A DNA stretch of 55,678 nt from Acidimicrobiales bacterium (GTDB lineage Bacteria > Actinomycetota > Acidimicrobiia > Acidimicrobiales > CADCSY01), in contig JAUJNB010000004.1 of NCBI GenBank assembly GCA_030446545.1, positions 1-55,678 on the forward strand, given 5' to 3'. Under the pieces are notes generated by a model, which did not search any database, had not been told where the DNA came from, and saw only the letters and a program-made list of their open reading frames with translations. Made by a program: the position numbers and the translations under genes. Below, piece after piece: positions 44,502 to 54,491 of the stretch (positions within the stretch are counted from its first letter, which is position 1; each line of letters starts with the position of its first letter).

Positions 44502-45326
44502 ATGGGTCGGGCATCGTCCAACAAGCGCATCGCCCGGGCGGCCCGGGCCGCCGGACGCGACACCGAGCCCAAGCAGGCCAGGGCCCTGGCCTGGCCGCTG
44601 GCCATGGTGGCGGTGGTGGGCCTCGGCGGTGTGCTCATCTTCTTCTCCGTCGGGGAGCGGGCCGAAGCGTCGGCCCCCCTGCTCGGCGACCACTGGCACG
44701 CGGCCTACGGCATCTCGGTGTGCGGCGAGTTCCTGCCCCCCCTGGGTGACGCCCAGCAGGACACCAGCGGCATCCACACCCACAGCGACGGCCTGGTCCA
44801 CATCCATCCCTTCTCCACCCGTTACACCGGCGACGGGGCCACCCTCGGTGCCTTCGCCGGGCAGGTGGGCCTGACCCTGGAGGACGACCGGCTCGACCTG
44901 CCGGGCTCCGGTGAGTTCGCCAATGGGGGCGACTGCGCCGGCGAACCGGCCGAGGTCCAGGTCAAGGTCTGGGACGGGGTGGCCGACGTCGAAGGTCGGC
45001 TGCTCGACGCCGACCTGGCCGGCTACGCCCCGCCCGACGGGAGCCTGGTCACCATCGCCTTCGCGCCCGTCGGCGCCGACCTGGCCAAGCCTCCCTCGGC
45101 CGGCACGGTGCCCGACGACCTGCCGGGGGCGGCCCCCGTCGGCGGTTCCCCCGCGCCTGGCGCCACCACCCCCAGCACGGCGCCGGCCGAGGGGTCGACC
45201 ACCAACGGGCCCGAGGGTGCCACCCCGCCGGAGGGCTCCGTCGGGCCGGACGCCACCACCGATCCGCAGGCCCCCGCCACCGACTCCTCGGTTCCCGAAG
45301 CCACCAGTACCTCCGGTGCCCCGTAG
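44502..45326 (+). CDS. Membrane-anchored extracytoplasmic protein with His-rich motifs, unknown function
   Basis: A basic cytoplasmic start, one helix (about residues 29-50), then an outside domain of about 130 residues and a long Pro/Ala/Thr/Gly tail. The domain has DHWHAAYGISVCGEFLPP and SGIHTHSDGLVHIHPF: three HxH pairs spaced within 50 residues, plus two Cys. This looks like a metal or heme ligand set. I do not know the family, though the spacing between sugar genes and its order before a nucleotidyltransferase suggest a wall-associated role. 274 residues. Confidence 0.6.
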   Translation: MGRASSNKRIARAARAAGRDTEPKQARALAWPLAMVAVVGLGGVLIFFSVGERAEASAPLLGDHWHAAYGISVCGEFLPPLGDAQQDTSGIHTHSDGLVHIHPFSTRYTGDGATLGAFAGQVGLTLEDDRLDLPGSGEFANGGDCAGEPAEVQVKVWDGVADVEGRLLDADLAGYAPPDGSLVTIAFAPVGADLAKPPSAGTVPDDLPGAAPVGGSPAPGATTPSTAPAEGSTTNGPEGATPPEGSVGPDATTDPQAPATDSSVPEATSTSGAP

Positions 45327-45329
45327 GGT
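45324..45329 (+). promoter_or_regulatory. -10 hexamer TAGGGT before the sugar nucleotidyltransferase gene
   Basis: TAGGGT, six bases before the ATG at 45336. Its TAG is also the stop of the preceding gene. Confidence 0.45.
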
Positions 45330-45335
45330 CGTCCC

Positions 45336-46377
45336 ATGAGAGCCATCGTCCTGGTGGGCGGGCTGGGCACCCGCCTGCGCCCCCTCACCCTGCGCACCCC
45401 CAAGCAGATGCTGCCGGTGGCCGGGCGCCCCATGATCGAGTGGGTGGTGGAGCACCTGGCCGCTCACGGCGTGGATGAGGTGGTCCTGTCACTCGGCTAC
45501 CGACCCGACGCCTTCCAACGGGCCTTTCCCGACGCCACCTGCGCCGGCGTGAGGCTGGTCTACGCAGTAGAACCTGAACCCCTCGACACCGCCGGCGCCA
45601 TCCGCTTCGCCGCCGACCAGGCGGGGGTGGACGAGCGCTTTCTCGTGGTCAACGGTGACGTGCTCGACGACCTCGATCTGTCCGCCCTGCTGTCCTTCCA
45701 CGCTCAGGCGCAGGAGGCCCGCGGGACGCTGGCCACCATCGGCCTCACCCCGGTCGAGGACCCCTCCCCCTACGGCGTGGTCGAGACCGACGAAGAGGGC
45801 CGGGTCCTGACCTTCGTGGAGAAGCCCGGGACCGGCGAGACCACGTCGTCGGACATCAACGCCGGCTGCTACGTGCTGGAGCCAGAGGTGTTGCAGCGGA
45901 TCCCCGAGGATGGCCGGGTCAACATCGAACGGGAGACCTTCCCGGCCCTGGTGGCCGAGGGCCTGGTATCGGCCAAGAGCCAGCAGGGGTGGTGGATCGA
46001 CGTGGGCACGCCTGAGCGCTACCTTCAGGCCTCCCTCGACCTGGTCGACCGGGACCCGAGCTCGAACGGGGCCGGCTCGGTGGCCGACAGCGCCATGGTG
46101 GCCACCAGCGCCGTCGTCACCCGCTCGGTCCTCGGGCCGGGCTGCCGGGTGGGACGCAACGCCCGGGTGGAGAACTCCCTGGTGTTCGGCCGGGCCATCA
46201 TCGGCAACGGCGCCACGGTCAGCGGGTCCATCGTGGGCGCCAGCGGTGGTGGGCGACGCCGCCACGGTGTCGGGCCTGTCGGTACTGGGCAACGAGACCG
46301 AGGTGGACGGCGGTGAGTCCGTGGTGGGCGCCATCCTGCCCCCTCCCGACTCCTGGCCCGGCGCCGACGCCGGGTGA
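45336..46377 (+). CDS. Sugar-1-phosphate nucleotidyltransferase (mannose-/glucose-1-phosphate type), frameshifted near the 3' end
   Basis: The Rossmann-like catalytic domain starts AIVLVGGLGTRLRPLTLRTPKQMLP and includes VEKPGTGETTSSDINAG and WWIDVGTPERYLQA. A left-handed beta-helix follows (SVLGPGCRVGRNARVE). At about 46243 the frame changes: as given, it closes at 46316 with an Arg/Gly-rich tail, while the other frame continues the beta-helix as VVGDAATVSGLSVLGNETEVDG to a TGA at 46375-46377. That TGA overlaps the GTG start of the epimerase (GTGA), so 46377 is the native end. Substrate (mannose-1-P with GTP, or glucose-1-P with dTTP/UTP) cannot be fixed. Confidence 0.85.
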
Positions 46378-47327
46378 GGACCCTCGTCACCGGCGGTGCC
46401 GGCTTCATCGGCTCCACCCTGGTCGACCGCCTCCTGGCCGAGGGCCACGCCGTCGACGTGGTCGACGACCTTTCCACCGGCTCACTGTCCAACCTGGCCG
46501 ACGCCCGGGCCGACCGCAACCACGAGCTCGCCGTGCACCAGGTCGACATCCGCTCCCCCGAGGTGGTCGACCTCCTGGCCCGCCGCCGACCGGAAGTGGT
46601 GTTCCACCTGGCCGCTCAGGCCGATGTGCGGGTCTCGGTGGCCCGGCCCGTCTTCGACGCCGAGATCAACGTGATCGGCAGTCTCAACGTGATGGAGGGC
46701 GCCCGGGCGGCCGGCGCCCGCAAGGTCGTGTTCGCCTCCAGCGGCGGCACCATCTTCGGCGACCCCGACCCAGCCGACCTGCCCGTGACCGAGGCCCACC
46801 CCCAACGCCCGGTGTCGCCCTACGGCGTGGCCAAGAAGGTGGTGGGCGACTACCTCCACGCCTACCGGGTCCTGCACGGTCTGGAGTTCACCGCCCTGGC
46901 CCTGGCCAACGTCTACGGGCCCCGCCAGGACCCCCACGGCGAGGCCGGGGTGGTGGCCATCTTCGCCGGCAAGCTCCTGGCCGGTGACGCCTGCACCATC
47001 TTCGGCGACGGCCTGCAGACGCGTGACTTCGTCTACGTCGACGACGTGGTCGACGCCTTTGTGCGGGCCGCGGGGCGGGGCAGCGGGGTGCTGTGCAACA
47101 TCGGCACCGCCACCGAGACGTCGGTGCTCCGCCTCTACGAGGTCATGGCCGCCGCCGCCGGGCGCGCCGACGCCGCTCCGAACTTCGCCCCCGCCCGCCC
47201 CGGCGAGCTGGCTCGGTCGGCCCTGGACCCGGCCCGGGCCCGCCTCCACCTGGCCTGGGCCCCCTGGACCACCCTCGAGGACGGGGCCGGGGCCGTCCTG
47301 CGTTGGTTCGCCGAACGCACCACCTGA
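46374..47327 (+). CDS. NAD-dependent nucleotide-sugar epimerase, GalE-like
   Basis: An extended SDR of 317 residues: [33 protein letters not shown], active-site Ser region [12 protein letters not shown], and Tyr-Lys in [14 protein letters not shown]. The order and [17 protein letters not shown] suggest UDP-glucose 4-epimerase, with dTDP-glucose dehydratase or another epimerase less likely. It could link the galactose operon at the start of the window with UDP-galactose for surface glycans. GTG start at 46374. Confidence 0.87.
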   Translation: MRTLVTGGAGFIGSTLVDRLLAEGHAVDVVDDLSTGSLSNLADARADRNHELAVHQVDIRSPEVVDLLARRRPEVVFHLAAQADVRVSVARPVFDAEINVIGSLNVMEGARAAGARKVVFASSGGTIFGDPDPADLPVTEAHPQRPVSPYGVAKKVVGDYLHAYRVLHGLEFTALALANVYGPRQDPHGEAGVVAIFAGKLLAGDACTIFGDGLQTRDFVYVDDVVDAFVRAAGRGSGVLCNIGTATETSVLRLYEVMAAAAGRADAAPNFAPARPGELARSALDPARARLHLAWAPWTTLEDGAGAVLRWFAERTT

Positions 47328-47340
47328 CAGACCCCCCGGG

Positions 47341-48055
47341 TCAGCGGAAGAGGTCCTCGCTCGGGGGCGGACGGTTTCGGCTCGTACCGAGGACTCCCGG
47401 AGCCAGGTGGGGTCGAGGCCCCGGACCACGGCCACCGGCACTGACCTGGCCTTGCCCATGACCAGCTCGGCTGCCGATGCCAGCTCGTCGGCCACGGCCA
47501 CCTCGGTGACTTCGAGGCGACGTCCGTGAGCGTCGACACCTCCCCGGAGGTCGACCACGGCGGCCACGCCGGCACAGCCGATGGCCACGTCGGTGGCCCC
47601 CGGCGCCATGGGCGCCCAAAGGTGTCGGAGACCACCACTGCCACCTCCACCCCGAGGCGGGCCCGTAGGCCGTGGCGGATGCGCCGGGCCGAGCGGTCGG
47701 GATCGACCGGCAAGAGGGCCGCCCGTCCCCGGGCCAGGTTGGACAGGTCGACGCCGGCGTTGGCGCACACGAAACCGTGCGCCGTCTCGGTGATGAGCAA
47801 CTCGCTGCGGCGCCGCAGCACCCGCACGGCCTCGCCCTCCACCAGCCGGCGGCGGGCGTCGGCATCGTCGGGGTCGAGGTCGACCACCCTGGCCTCGGCC
47901 TTGGACACCACCTTCTGGGTCACCACCACCACGTCGCCGTCGGCCAGCACCAGGCCCCGTACCCCGTCGCAGGCGTCGGCCACCAAGGCGGCGAGCTCGT
48001 CGCCGGCCTGCACTTCGGGCAGGCCCTCGACGGGGAGGATCTCCAGGGACCTCAC
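47341..48055 (-). CDS. cofE: Coenzyme F420-0:L-glutamate ligase, broken by two homopolymer frameshifts
   Basis: It adds gamma-linked glutamates to F420-0 with GTP. The start [38 protein letters not shown] and [22 protein letters not shown] are diagnostic. The frame breaks at a run of five C (47597-47601; minus-strand GGGGG), after which [19 protein letters not shown] continues in another frame, and again at five G (47363-47367), after which PPPSEDLFR ends the protein at 47341. One added base in each run restores one protein of about 238 residues, without the nitroreductase half of mycobacterial FbiB. GTG 48055 overlaps the cofD stop. Confidence 0.85.
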
Positions 48056-49037
48056 CAGGTCGTGCCTCGGCCCGGACGGCTCGGCCGCGGCACGAGGGTG
48101 GTGCGAGCCAGAGCGGCGGCCTCAGGGGGCCGTACATGACCGTGGGGGCGACCACACAGCGCATGCCCGTCGCCTCCACCTCGCCGGCACGGGCGGCATC
48201 GGCCTGGTCGACCACCAAGGTCCCCGCCACCGGAGCGTAGAGGCGGGCCACCCCCACCACCGACGACTCGTGGCCCAGCTCGCTCAGCAACCGATCGGCC
48301 GGTCCCCGCAGGGCGGCCCCGGCCACGATGGGCGAGACGGCCACCACGTCGTGGCGCCGGGCGGCCAGAGCGTCGGACACGCCTGCGACGGCCAGCACCG
48401 GGGCGATGGACACCATCGGGTTCGACGGGGCGATGACCACTCGTTCGGCCGTGGCCAGGGCTCCCAGCACGCCGGGGCCGGGGCGGGCCGCTTCGATCCC
48501 GGCGAAGCGGACGCCAGCCACGGCCACGGCGTGGCGGCGAGCCACGAAGTACTCCTGGAAGCCGATCTCGGCCGCCCCTTCGCCGGCCAGGGTGATCCGG
48601 GTCTCGACGGGATCCTCCGTCATGGGCAGCAGCGCAGGGGCCACACCCCAGGCCGCGCCCACCTCGGCCGTCACCCGGGCCAGGCCCGCGCCCTCGCCCA
48701 GGCGGCCCGTGCGGTAGAGGTGGGTGGCCAGATCGGTGTCGCCCAGGCGGAACCAGGTGCAACCGGCAGCCGAGCCGGCCGGGACCACGTCGGCGAAGCG
48801 GGCCAGGGCGTCGACCGCCCGCCACGTCTCGCCGGCCAGGCCCCAGCCCCGCCCGGCGTCGACCGCGCCGGCCAGCGTGTAGGTGAGGGTGTCCAGGTCG
48901 GGACACACCCGCAGGCCGTGGAGCCAGACGTCGTCACCGGTGTTGACCACGGCGGTGACCTCCTCGGGCGACACCACCTGGATCAGGCCGGAGAGGAAAC
49001 GGGCCGCCCCCACCCCTCCGGCGAGGACCGCGATCAC
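48052..49037 (-). CDS. cofD: 2-phospho-L-lactate transferase (F420 synthesis), one homopolymer frameshift
   Basis: It joins the lactyl/enolpyruvyl-phosphate unit to the deazaflavin FO. The start [34 protein letters not shown] and [11 protein letters not shown] are diagnostic of CofD/FbiA. At a run of five G (48125-48129; minus-strand CCCCC, after [10 protein letters not shown]) the frame is lost; one more base gives [11 protein letters not shown] and a stop at 48052 that overlaps the cofE GTG (GTGA). So the break is likely a sequence error. GTG start at 49037, 328 residues when corrected. Confidence 0.88.
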
Positions 49038-49060
49038 GAGCCGGCCGGCGTCCCCTGTGG

Positions 49061-49086
49061 CCGGCAGTCACATCCGGCAGTCACAT
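49061..49086. repeat. 13-bp perfect tandem duplication at the GT4 stop codon
   Basis: CCGGCAGTCACAT occurs twice in a row (49061-49073, 49074-49086). On the minus strand this duplicates ATGTGACTGCCGG, which contains the last codon and stop of the GT4 gene, just upstream of cofD. Confidence 0.8.
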
Positions 49087-50210
49087 CGCTCCGGCGAGGA
49101 CCCGGCGATAGACCTCCACCTGGTGCAGGGCACAACCCTCCCAGGTGTGGGGGCGGCCACCGACGGCCCGGCCCGGCGGAGCTCTGACAGCTCGGGGCCA
49201 CCCTCCACCAGCGCCTCGATGGCGGCGGTCAGTCCCGGCTCGTCTCCCGGACGCACCAACAAGGCGGCGTCGCCCACCACCTCCTCCATGGCCGACCCGC
49301 TGCTCGTGACCACGGCCGCTCCGCAGGCCAGCGCCTCCAGGGCGGGCAGGCCGAAGCCCTCCTCCAGGGAGGGATAGGCCACGGCCGCAGCCCTGCGGTA
49401 CAGCGCCGGGAGCACGTTGTCGTCGACGTAGCCGAGCTGCACCACCCGCTCACCCAACCCGGTGGCGGCCACGCTGGCGTCGACTTCGGGCCCACCCCAT
49501 CCCCGGTGCCCGGCCAGCACCAGCTGGAGGTCGGGATGGGTCGGGGCCAGCCGGGCCACGGCCCGCACCAGGGCAGGCACGTTCTTGCGGGGCTCGAGGG
49601 TGCCGGTGAAGGCCACGAAAGGCTGACGGACCCCGAGGTCGGCCAGGCGGTCGTCGTCGTCCTCGTCGCCGGGCCGGAACCGGCGGTGGTCGACGCCGTG
49701 GGTGATGACCTCGACCGGGACGGAGGGGGCGAGTACCGCCTGCAGACGGTCGGCGGTGTGCTGGCTGACGCACACCAAGGCGTCGGCCCGTTCGGCGCTG
49801 GCCCGGATCATCTTGCGGAAGTAGACGACCTTGGCCCGCTCGTGCCACTCGGGGTGGTCGAAGAAGGTGAGGTCGTGGATGGTCACCACCGTGGGGACGT
49901 CGGTCCGCAGCGGCATGGTGTAGTGCGGCCCGTGCCACAGCTCGCCCAGGCGCTGGGCCAGGGCGGGCGCCTGGGTCTGCTCCCACACCAGGCGAACCGG
50001 CCGTCGCCCGGGAGCCACCGGGTGCACGTGGGCGCCAGGAGCGGCCTGCTCCCAGCGCCGGCCGTCGCCCACCGCCGCCACCAGCTCGAGGTCGACCTGG
50101 TCGTTGGCGGCCAGGGCCTCGACCAGGCGCAACACGTAGATGCCGGCGCCGGCCGGTCGAGCCGGCACGGCCGACACGTCGAGGGCCACCCGGGGACGTG
50201 CCCCGCTCAC
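49081..50210 (-). CDS. Glycosyltransferase family 4, homopolymer frameshift near the 3' end
   Basis: A retaining GT-B enzyme for surface polysaccharide: ALDVSAVPARPAGAGIYVLRL, VVTIHDLTFFDHPEW, AFTGTLEPRKNVPALV, AYPSLEEGFGLPALEALACG. A run of five G at 49149-49153 (minus CCCCC) breaks the last ~25 codons; one added base gives HTWEGCALHQVEVYRRVLAG and a stop at 49081, the family-like ending. As given, the frame ends at 49068 with an unrelated tail. GTG start at 50210 overlaps the next GT4 gene (GTGA). About 376 residues when corrected. Confidence 0.87.
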
Positions 50211-51310
50211 CCGGCGTCTCCTCCCAGGGCGGCGCCGTAGGCCCGGGCGTGGGCCCGGGCACTGGCGGCCCAGGTGAACTCGCCGGCCCGGGCCAGGCCC
50301 CCCGCCACCCGCTCGGCTCGATGCTGGTCGTCGACCAGCAACCGGTCGAGGGCGGCGGCCAGGGCCTCGTCGTCGCCCGCCGCCACCACCGTGGCCGCCC
50401 CGCCACCCACCTCGACCAGGGCGCCGGCGTCGCTGGTCACCACCGGGCAGCGGCGCGCCATGGCCTCGATCACCGGGAGGCCGAAGCCCTCGTACCGGCT
50501 GGGCAGGGCAAGAGCCACGGCGGCACGGTACAAGGCGTCGAGATCGGCGTCATGGGCGGGCCCGAAGGCGACGACCCCGGCGGCCGAGAGGTCGAGCGCC
50601 TCTCCCCAACCCCTCGGGCCGGCGAGCACCAGGCTGAGCTCGGGATGGGACCGACGCAGGCGGGCGAACGCCGCCAGCAGGTCGGCCACGCCCTTGCGGG
50701 GCTCGAGGGTGCCCACGAACAACACGAACGGTGGACGCACGTCGGGGCGCAATCGTGACGCACCGGCAGGCCCGTTTCGACCTGAGGGCGCCGGAGCGTC
50801 GACGCCGTGGGGGATCACGTGCACCCGCTCGGCGTCGAAGCCCTCGGCCACCAGCTCGTCGCGCCCAAAGGCGGTGGGCACCACCGTCACGGCCGCCTCC
50901 CGGCGGGCCAGCTCCAGGCCCCGGCGGTGGAACGACACCCCCCGAGGCGTGAGGTGCTCGGGGTGGTGCAGGAACACCAGGTCGTGGATGGTCACCACCA
51001 GGGGGCGATCCCCCGCCGGGGCCACGGCCAGGCTGGTGGCGTGCACCAGGTCGGCTCGCACCCGGACCACCGGCCGGCGCAGGCGGTGCCAGGCCTCGTA
51101 GCGCAGCGGCCCCCCCGGCCACCCGAGGTCGACGTAGGAGGGCGCCTCGCCGGCAGGTCCGGACGCCAGGCGCTCGGGCACGGGACCGGCGGCAAAGGCC
51201 ACCGTCTCCACGCCGGCGGCGGGCAGGGCCCGCACCAGGTGCTCCACGTAGCGGCCGATGCCACCGGGGACGCTCTGGTGGAGCTGGCCCACGTGGACCG
51301 CAACCCTCAC
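50207..51310 (-). CDS. Glycosyltransferase family 4
   Basis: A second GT-B transferase of 367 residues, similar to its neighbour: VAVHVGQLHQSVPGGIGRYVEHL, VVTIHDLVFLHHPEHL, LFVGTLEPRKGVADLL, LPSRYEGFGLPVIEAMAR. The pair probably arose by duplication and adds successive sugars. GTG start at 51310; the stop overlaps the other GT4 gene. First gene of the minus-strand unit GT4-GT4-cofD-cofE. Confidence 0.9.
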   Translation of the reverse strand: MRVAVHVGQLHQSVPGGIGRYVEHLVRALPAAGVETVAFAAGPVPERLASGPAGEAPSYVDLGWPGGPLRYEAWHRLRRPVVRVRADLVHATSLAVAPAGDRPLVVTIHDLVFLHHPEHLTPRGVSFHRRGLELARREAAVTVVPTAFGRDELVAEGFDAERVHVIPHGVDAPAPSGRNGPAGASRLRPDVRPPFVLFVGTLEPRKGVADLLAAFARLRRSHPELSLVLAGPRGWGEALDLSAAGVVAFGPAHDADLDALYRAAVALALPSRYEGFGLPVIEAMARRCPVVTSDAGALVEVGGGAATVVAAGDDEALAAALDRLLVDDQHRAERVAGGLARAGEFTWAASARAHARAYGAALGGDAG

Positions 51311-51392
51311 CTCGGCGCCCCGCCCACCCCGAGATGATGACCGCGGCGCCGGTGGCGCGCCCAGGTGGACCGACCGAGCGCGAGGGCGACGG

Positions 51393-51398
51393 TAGTCT
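51393..51398 (+). promoter_or_regulatory. -10 hexamer TAGTCT for the DUF2142-like gene
   Basis: TAGTCT, seven bases before the GTG at 51406; this decides the start over an in-frame ATG at 51334. Confidence 0.5.
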
Positions 51399-51405
51399 CC
51401 GCGCC

Positions 51406-53127
51406 GTGGACTCCGCCGGCGCCGAGCCCCGTCCGGCGGCGCCGAGGTCGGCCGTACCTCGGGCGGTGTGGTTGTTGACTGCGGTGCACGTGGTGCTCCT
51501 GGTCATCTACGGCTTGGTGGTGCCCACCTTCCGGGCACCCGACGAGCTCCTCTACGTCGACCAGATGCGCCGCCTGGCCGGCGCCGACGAGCAGGCCGGT
51601 GGAGCATCGGCCGGGGCGGAGGGGTCGGGCGCGGGGACCTCGGACGGGCCGGCGTCAGAAGCGGGGCCGGCCCTGGCCGCCGCCCTCGTCGCCGCCACCG
51701 CCTTCTCGCCGGCCTACACCCCAGGAGCACCGCCGGTCGGCCTCGCCGCGGCCGTCCCGCCCGACGACCGTCCCACCTTCGCCGAGCTGGCGGCCGGGTC
51801 CGGTCCCGCCGAGGGGGACGGGGCCGCCCCGGACACGGCGCCGGAGGGAGACGGGGCCGCCCCGGACACAGCCGCCGGCGCAGAGGCCAACGCCGTCGCC
51901 CGGCGGCCGCCCCTGACCTCGTGGCTGGGGGCCGCCGTCCTCACCGTCGCCGAGGTGGCGCTTCCCGGGTGGCCGTGGTCCTTCGACCGCACTGTCGCCC
52001 TCCTCCGCCTGGTCAACATGGCCCTGGTGGCCACCGTCCCGCTCCTGGCCTGGGCCACCGCCCGGTGCCTCCGGTGCCCACCCCGAGCCTCGTTGGCGGC
52101 GGCCGCCGCCGTGCTCGCCGTCCCCCAGCTCACCCACGTCGGCTCGGTGGTGGGCGACGACGCCCTGGTGGTGGTCCTGGCTGCACTGGTGTTCCTCCTC
52201 GGCGCCCGGGTCGTCACCGGCGACCGCTCCCTGCGCACCGGTGTGCTGGCCGGGGTGGCCTGTGGTCTGGCCCTGCTCGCCTCCGGCAGCGCCCTGGTGC
52301 TCGTGCCCTGGATGGTCGGGGCCTACCTCCTGGCGCCTCGTTCCGGACCTACGGCGGGTACGGGCCCGACCCCGGCCGATCGACGCCTGCGCCGGGGACT
52401 GCCGGTGATCGTCGTGGCCCTGGCCATGGTCGTCGGGGGGTGGTGGCACCTTGGGCACCTCGTCCGCAACCAAGGCCTGCAGCTGGGTCTCGACCAGCTG
52501 CCGAGCGTCGGGCCGGGTGCCGGTACCGGCCTCGCCAGCCGCCTCTTGGCCGACTTCTGGGGGGCGTTCGGGGGCCGAGAGGCGGTCCTGCCCACCGCCG
52601 CCGTCCTGATCGCCACCGTGGTGCTGGGTGGGGCACTCGGGGTGGCCCTGGTCCGGGGACGGGTCCGGCCGGTTCGCGTCCGGCTGGCCTTCCTGGTCCT
52701 GCCAGCGCTGGCCTCGGCCGTGTTCGCGGTCGTCGCCGCCCTCGGGTCGACGCTGTCCGGGGAAGCGCCCCTGCGCGTGGAGGGACGAGTGGTGCTGGTC
52801 GGCCTGATGGGGCTGGTGGTGGTCACCGCCGTGGGCCTCGACCAGCTCCGGTCGACGCCGACGCCCCTTCTTCCGGCCGTGGTGCTGGTGGCTGCCGTGG
52901 GGCTGCAGTTCACCGCTCTGGCCGCCATCACCCCGAGGTACTGGGCGGGGGCCTCGTTGGGCGAGCGGGTGCGCACGGTCCTGGCCTTCTCCCCCTGGCC
53001 TCCGGCGCTGGTCTTCACGGTTGCGGTGAGCGGACTGGGACTGGTCGTCTGGGCACTGGTCGAGCTCCTGGGCTCCTCGCGCCGGTCCGGCCCCACTCCG
53101 GCGCCAGCCGGCGTCGCCGACGCCTGA
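51406..53127 (+). CDS. DUF2142-like polytopic membrane protein
   Basis: A 573-residue protein with about 11 hydrophobic segments. After the first helix comes PTFRAPDELLYVDQMRRL, the P-x-x-P-D-E motif typical of DUF2142 proteins, thought to be polyprenol-sugar glycosyltransferases. The first external loop is expanded with about 110 residues rich in Ala, Gly, Glu, including two near-identical 33-nt units around 51814-51879 (EGDGAAPDTA twice). RVEGRVVLVGLMGLVVVT and ITPRYWAGA near the end fit the family. Likely to extend or export the glycan made by the GT4/GT2 enzymes. Confidence 0.75.
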   Translation: MDSAGAEPRPAAPRSAVPRAVWLLTAVHVVLLVIYGLVVPTFRAPDELLYVDQMRRLAGADEQAGGASAGAEGSGAGTSDGPASEAGPALAAALVAATAFSPAYTPGAPPVGLAAAVPPDDRPTFAELAAGSGPAEGDGAAPDTAPEGDGAAPDTAAGAEANAVARRPPLTSWLGAAVLTVAEVALPGWPWSFDRTVALLRLVNMALVATVPLLAWATARCLRCPPRASLAAAAAVLAVPQLTHVGSVVGDDALVVVLAALVFLLGARVVTGDRSLRTGVLAGVACGLALLASGSALVLVPWMVGAYLLAPRSGPTAGTGPTPADRRLRRGLPVIVVALAMVVGGWWHLGHLVRNQGLQLGLDQLPSVGPGAGTGLASRLLADFWGAFGGREAVLPTAAVLIATVVLGGALGVALVRGRVRPVRVRLAFLVLPALASAVFAVVAALGSTLSGEAPLRVEGRVVLVGLMGLVVVTAVGLDQLRSTPTPLLPAVVLVAAVGLQFTALAAITPRYWAGASLGERVRTVLAFSPWPPALVFTVAVSGLGLVVWALVELLGSSRRSGPTPAPAGVADA

Positions 53128-53132
53128 AGCGG

Positions 53133-53156
53133 CCGGCCCGCCGAGCGCCAGGCCGG
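53133..53156. terminator. Possible hairpin between convergent genes
   Basis: CCGGCC (53133-53138) and GGCCGG (53151-53156) with a 12-nt loop lie between the DUF2142-like gene and the Bax-inhibitor-like gene. Short stem, so weak. Confidence 0.3.
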
Positions 53157-53167
53157 GAAGGGAGCGG

Positions 53168-53947
53168 TCAGTCGCCCCGCAAGATGGACAGCAGGCGCAG
53201 GATCTCGATGTAGAGCCAAACCAGCGTCACCAGAATGGCGAAGGCGGCGAACCACCCGTAGCGTTCGGGCAGACCCCGCCGGGCGCCCTGTTCCACCAGG
53301 TCGAAGTCGAGCACGAGGTTGAGCGAGGCCAGGCCGATGGCCACCACCCCCACGAGGATGCCGAGGGGACCCTCCCGCAGGCCGAGGCCGCCGTCGGTGA
53401 AGAAGCCGGCCACCAGGTTCACCATGATCAGGGCGAAAAACCCCAGGGTGGCCCCCACCACCATCTTGGTGAACTTGGGCGTGACCCTGATCTTGCCGCT
53501 GCGGTACAAGCCGAGCATGACGGCGGTGACCACGGCGGTGCCGGCCACGGCCTGGACCACGATGCCCGGGTAGATGTCGTTGAAGAACTTGCTGATCCCG
53601 CCCAGGAAGACGCCCTCGACGGCGGCGTAGGCCAGGATGACCCCGGGGTTGGTCACCTGCTTGAAGGCGATGACCAGGCCGAGCACCAGGCCGACGATGG
53701 CCGCCGGGAAGGCCAGCACGCCGAGGTCCAGCACCCAGGTGGCCGCGCCGGTGAGCAGGGCCACACCGAGGAGGATCGCCGTCCGCTCGACCACGCTGTC
53801 GACGGTCATGCGCCCGGTCTGCCTGGCGGTCGCACTGGGCGCCCCGAAGGACTCCTCCAGCGGATCCACCGTGGGCGTGCGGTTGGCGGCGCCGGTGAAA
53901 GCCGGACTGCGGGTGAGGGCAGGGTTGCTGCTGGAACGCACCGTCAT
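53168..53947 (-). CDS. Bax inhibitor-1/YccA family membrane protein
   Basis: A 259-residue protein with seven hydrophobic segments after a hydrophilic, Ser/Thr-rich start of about 50 residues. PGVILAYAAVEGVFLGGISKFF, then IALIMVN-like FFALIMVNLVAGFF and DFDLVEQGARRG near the end match the BI-1-like family, in which a conserved Asp pair controls Ca2+ leak. GAGGAGGAG lies directly before the ATG at 53947. Physiological role in bacteria is not settled. Confidence 0.88.
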   Translation of the reverse strand: MTVRSSSNPALTRSPAFTGAANRTPTVDPLEESFGAPSATARQTGRMTVDSVVERTAILLGVALLTGAATWVLDLGVLAFPAAIVGLVLGLVIAFKQVTNPGVILAYAAVEGVFLGGISKFFNDIYPGIVVQAVAGTAVVTAVMLGLYRSGKIRVTPKFTKMVVGATLGFFALIMVNLVAGFFTDGGLGLREGPLGILVGVVAIGLASLNLVLDFDLVEQGARRGLPERYGWFAAFAILVTLVWLYIEILRLLSILRGD

Positions 53948-54014
53948 CTCCTCCTCGAGGAGGCGGGCACGGCGCCCGTCTCATTTGCTTCGACCAGCGT
54001 ACCGGTCCCGGGTT

Positions 54015-54434
54015 TCACTCGGCCTGGGGTCCGGGGTCCAGGTACATGACCTCCCAGAGGTGGCCGTCGAGGTCCTGGAAGCTCCGGCCGTACATGGACC
54101 CCACGTCCATGGGGTCGTTCGACGGCTTCCCACCGGCCGCCAGCGCCTTGTCGGCCATGTCGTCGACCTGCTGCCTGCTACCGGCCGACAGGGCGATGAT
54201 GGCCTCGGTGTGGGTGGTCGCGTCGGCAATCTGCTTTCCGGTGAACGTCTTGAAGAAGGGCTTGATGAGCAGCATCACAAAGGCGTTCTCGCCGACGACC
54301 ATGGCGGTGGCGTTCTCGTCGGTGAACTGGGCGTTGAACTCGAAGCCGAGATAGGTGAAGAACTCGACCGACTTGGGGAGATCGCTGACGGGAAGGTTGA
54401 CGAAGATCTTCCGGGATGTGCTCGTGGGTTTCAT
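54015..54434 (-). CDS. VOC-superfamily protein (glyoxalase/bleomycin-resistance fold)
   Basis: A 139-residue single-domain protein: [25 protein letters not shown] begins one beta-alpha-beta module and [19 protein letters not shown] ends the second, with the conserved Glu in LWEVMY. Such proteins act on varied substrates or bind drugs; this subgroup (PhnB/YaeR-like extradiol dioxygenase-like) is uncharacterised. TAGTGG lies six bases before the ATG, a weak leaderless -10. Confidence 0.85.
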   Translation of the reverse strand: MKPTSTSRKIFVNLPVSDLPKSVEFFTYLGFEFNAQFTDENATAMVVGENAFVMLLIKPFFKTFTGKQIADATTHTEAIIALSAGSRQQVDDMADKALAAGGKPSNDPMDVGSMYGRSFQDLDGHLWEVMYLDPGPQAE

Positions 54435-54491
54435 GATCCGCCACTACCCGCCGGGCCGACGACCTAGGCGGGCCGCCCCCGAGGAGCCGAG

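Noticed and set aside
46482..49037. One 851-residue fusion of CofD with downstream sequence
   Set aside because: The long frame is produced by a one-base loss at 48125-48129 in cofD, after which it passes through cofE and the complement of the epimerase gene.
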